From: Trochalopteron elliotii
Taxonomy: Eukaryota; Chordata; Aves; Passeriformes; Leiothrichidae
Assembly (NCBI GenBank): GCA_024734555.1
Contig: JANPWX010000172.1
Coordinates: 607,292-671,291 of the forward strand
DNA: 64,000 bases
Direction of reading: 5' to 3'
The position numbers and the translations under genes are program-made. A model generated the notes under the pieces. The model saw only the letters and a program-made list of their open reading frames with translations. It was not told the origin of the DNA and ran no database searches. Each line of letters begins with the position of its first letter. Within the stretch, counting starts at the first letter, position 1. Below, one piece after another: positions 61,301 through 64,000 of this stretch.

Positions 61301-64000
61301 TTTAAAAATGCTGCTTTTAGCATCAGCCATCTCCTCCTGACTTTAAATTCTACCCCAAAGCAGAGAAAACAGCTTTCTTATACAAACAAGAGGTGTATTA
61401 CACCCTCAGAAAACCGTTCTCCCTTGCCTGCAATTCCACTCAAGCCACAGAACAGTGCCATCTACCCAGAGGTAAACAAGCTCAGGCAACCCTGAGACAC
61501 ACAAAACATGAGAAGTATTACAGTACAGTGGTATGGACAACAGGGGAGCTTTTACACTATGACAGATGCATACCCAGACTACACTGGCTCCCAAGAGCTC
61601 CGCAGAAAAAATCAGAGCTAGACACATCTGTGCCAATGTCAGAAGGTAAGACAGATAAACACCCTAAAATGCAACTCATGCAGTCCTGTAAGTGTGCTTG
61701 AGAGGATTGTGTTGAGGCAGGAAAATACTGGCTAGAAAGCTATCAATGAAACAACCCTCTGAGGAAAATATCACCTCTAAGTCCTCCTTAGTATTTATAC
61801 CCTCCCTAAAGCTGGCCTTCACACACCCCCTAGGCTAAAAGCTGAGTTTAAAGTCCACCACTGCACCTATAAAGCAAGAAGCCTAGAGTCCAGAACAAGT
61901 GAGGTAATCCCTAGAAGGTTTGCCCTCCGGAGAGATGCTGTGAGGGTGGGAATAGACACATACCTCCTGCCAAGAAACACTGTATCACCAGCAGTGGCCT
62001 CTGGCCACAGAGTTATGCCTCTGTTCTGTGATGAGACCAGCAATTCAGCCAAGAAGGATACCACATAAGCCATCCATTTAACACCTGCCTACAGACAATA
62101 TTTGGACAGCTCAGGTCCCTGAGTTCAGACAATGCATGGCAAGCATCTTGCTGTGCATGAAGCCAGTACAGACCTCAGTTCTTTGGAGATAACACAAAAT
62201 TATATATACTTATAATCATATATGTATTACCTCATCATAATTATGAAAGATACCTTTATATGCTGCAGTCTATGTCAACTGTTTACTGCTTAGAACTTGA
62301 CTGTATTTACAGTTCATAATTAAATTAATTAGTGTATGTTGTTAATTTTGAATTCTCTTCATCAATAAGTCTAAGAAAAGGCAATACGATATTGAAGAAA
62401 AAACAACTTATCTCAAGGTAGACCAGTATTATGACTATAGAATAAAAGATTGTCTGCGTATGGAACTAAATATTAATATCCCGGAATTAATAACCTTGAA
62501 GGGTCTGTCTGCATGTAAATACATCTTTCTGCCCATTCAACTGCACAATCACTGCAAAACCTCAGAGAAAGCAATTTAAATTTTTTTAACTAAAGCAAAG
62601 AGTGAAACAAATCAGGTAGCTCCAAAAGGCCAAACTATGAAAAATAGATTTCATTACTGAAGCAAAAGGCAAGACCATTTGGGAAATTGGAAGCATGGAT
62701 TATTACCTCCAAAGACTCAAGAAGTCTCTTTTACTACATTGACTTTTCCCATCCATTATTCATCAGAGATGCCAAATTAGACAATCTTCATGTCAAATCA
62801 CTCCTCAGGAATCCACAGCTGTGTCAGTCAGGGGCCTGGGGACACACCAGCCCCACTTCCACCCTTCTTGGACAGGAGCAGTTATCCCATGTGACCAGCT
62901 CTGGGGCACGTTAGGTCTTTGGCCTGCAGGAGCAGGGAAGAGTTTTGCTTCTCCTTGAAAGATGAGCTGCACAATTTCAGGCCCTGATACCTCCCTACCA
63001 TTACAAAAAAACTCCTTGTAGGATTTTATGCTAGGCTTCTTTATATTCTTGCACCACTAAGAATTTTGCAGGAAGTCAAAGGGGATAGGAGCAAATAAAG
63101 GTAAAAGACAGATTAGATGGCACCAAGAATACTCTTCTGTCAGGTAAAAGTGCATCCTGTCACAGTGCCTTCTATCTACCCCTGTATCTTCACCCTGCCA
63201 CGTTGGCATTTGGTATTGCTTGCCCCATATTTCTGATGGTTCCTGCACCCCCTGCTCCCCTCTCTCCCAGCATTTATCATTCTTTTCCTCCCTGGAAAGG
63301 GCTTGCAATTTCCCCTCTTCATTATCAGTCTCTCCTGTTCTTCCAGAGCAATTTTTAAAGGCTGTCCTTGGAGGCTGGGAAGAACCAAGACTATCTCTGT
63401 GTGTGCAACACTTCTCCACCCTCAGGACAAGAAGGAACATATTGACCTTCTGTGCAGTCAGAGGGTAAAGAGTGGAAGAGAGCACAGCCCTGGGGACATG
63501 CAAGGTCCCAATTCTGAGGGGAGTAGCTGTGATCAGGGACTGAAGCCCCTGGTGAATCCACCCCAGCATCCCAGCAAATGCCATGTTCTGCAGCATCACT
63601 TCACAGCCCAGTGTCCTGGACGGTGCCAGCCTGGAAAATAAATATGAGCAGGATACATATAAACCAGCCCATTTCTTTGCCTGTGCTATTTCAGAACTGG
63701 CCTTTCCCAGATAATTTTAGCTTGCTATACCGGTTGATCCCTAGAGCAAGGGGAAATTCTGTTTTTTTTCTTAACCTTGTTAGACAATATTGTGATGAGC
63801 TGAATACATACAGCCACAGGGAAAATGAGGCTTAGCAAGCACTACTTCTTGGCAACCAGTTTTTAAACAGATGTTCAGCTGTCGTAAGAGGCATTGTGGT
63901 GGTGGGCTGGGCTCTAGTACAATGTGCAACCAAGGATGTAGTGACAATTGTACAGGATTAATTAAACTTCCTGAATGACCTCACTTCAAGGCTCTGCAGA
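58362..64000. other. Probable intergenic DNA with unexplained open frames
   Basis: No repeat family was recognised after the CR1 ends. Open frames at 60251-60652 (plus), 60246-60698 (minus), 61393-61701 (plus) and 63057-63599 (minus) do not resemble proteins that I know. Confidence 0.4.

Noticed and set aside
1..64000. CRISPR arrays, operons, prokaryotic mobile elements, tRNA or rRNA genes
   Set aside because: None seen. Exon-intron structure and CR1 repeats show vertebrate nuclear DNA.

Overview
This window looks like bird nuclear DNA. Every clearly recognisable interspersed repeat is a chicken-repeat-1 (CR1) type LINE or a still older LINE/MIR-type relic. I saw no L1/Alu-type elements. Coding DNA is sparse and split into short exons with GT-AG junctions, and the only GC-rich block is broken by an assembly gap, which is common for promoter CpG islands in bird assemblies. 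The species cannot be told from the sequence.

Left part (1 to about 33 kb): this holds the 5' half of one gene on the minus strand, identified as RAPGEF5, a Rap-family guanine nucleotide exchange factor with an EPAC-like DEP domain. Three consecutive exons (3478-3584, 2343-2464, 829-997) join in frame with consensus splice sites. They encode the lead-in to the DEP domain, its core and its C-terminal part. A fourth, 51-base exon (4703-4753) is probable. Two more short open segments with usable splice sites (9384-9439 and 25209-25260), plus a donor at the edge of the CpG island (33096), are phase-compatible and might be the remaining 5' exons, but this is speculative. The catalytic GEF exons must lie beyond position 1. 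The long intervals between exons carry a decayed CR1 (6610-7580), ancient LINE relics (5350-5670, 21540-22650, perhaps 27800-28320 and 28440-28640), a MIR-like SINE (15545-15695) and simple repeats.

Centre (about 32.9-33.9 kb): a CpG-dense block is interrupted by 398 Ns (33152-33549). It is the natural candidate for the RAPGEF5 promoter and first exon, and part of that exon is probably inside the gap.

Right part (34-64 kb): I recognise no gene. It contains CR1 3' ends on both strands (31171-31385 minus, just before the island; 48355-48980 plus; 53960-54025 minus; 57943-58361 plus), a (GA)n microsatellite, short perfect inverted repeats and many chance ORFs. It is probably the 5' flank of RAPGEF5 (or a further upstream intron if the gene starts elsewhere).

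I did not find a novel multi-gene system. The items most worth a second look are the possible undocumented 5' exons, the missing promoter sequence, and two perfect inverted repeats (13046-13080 and 38692-38719).
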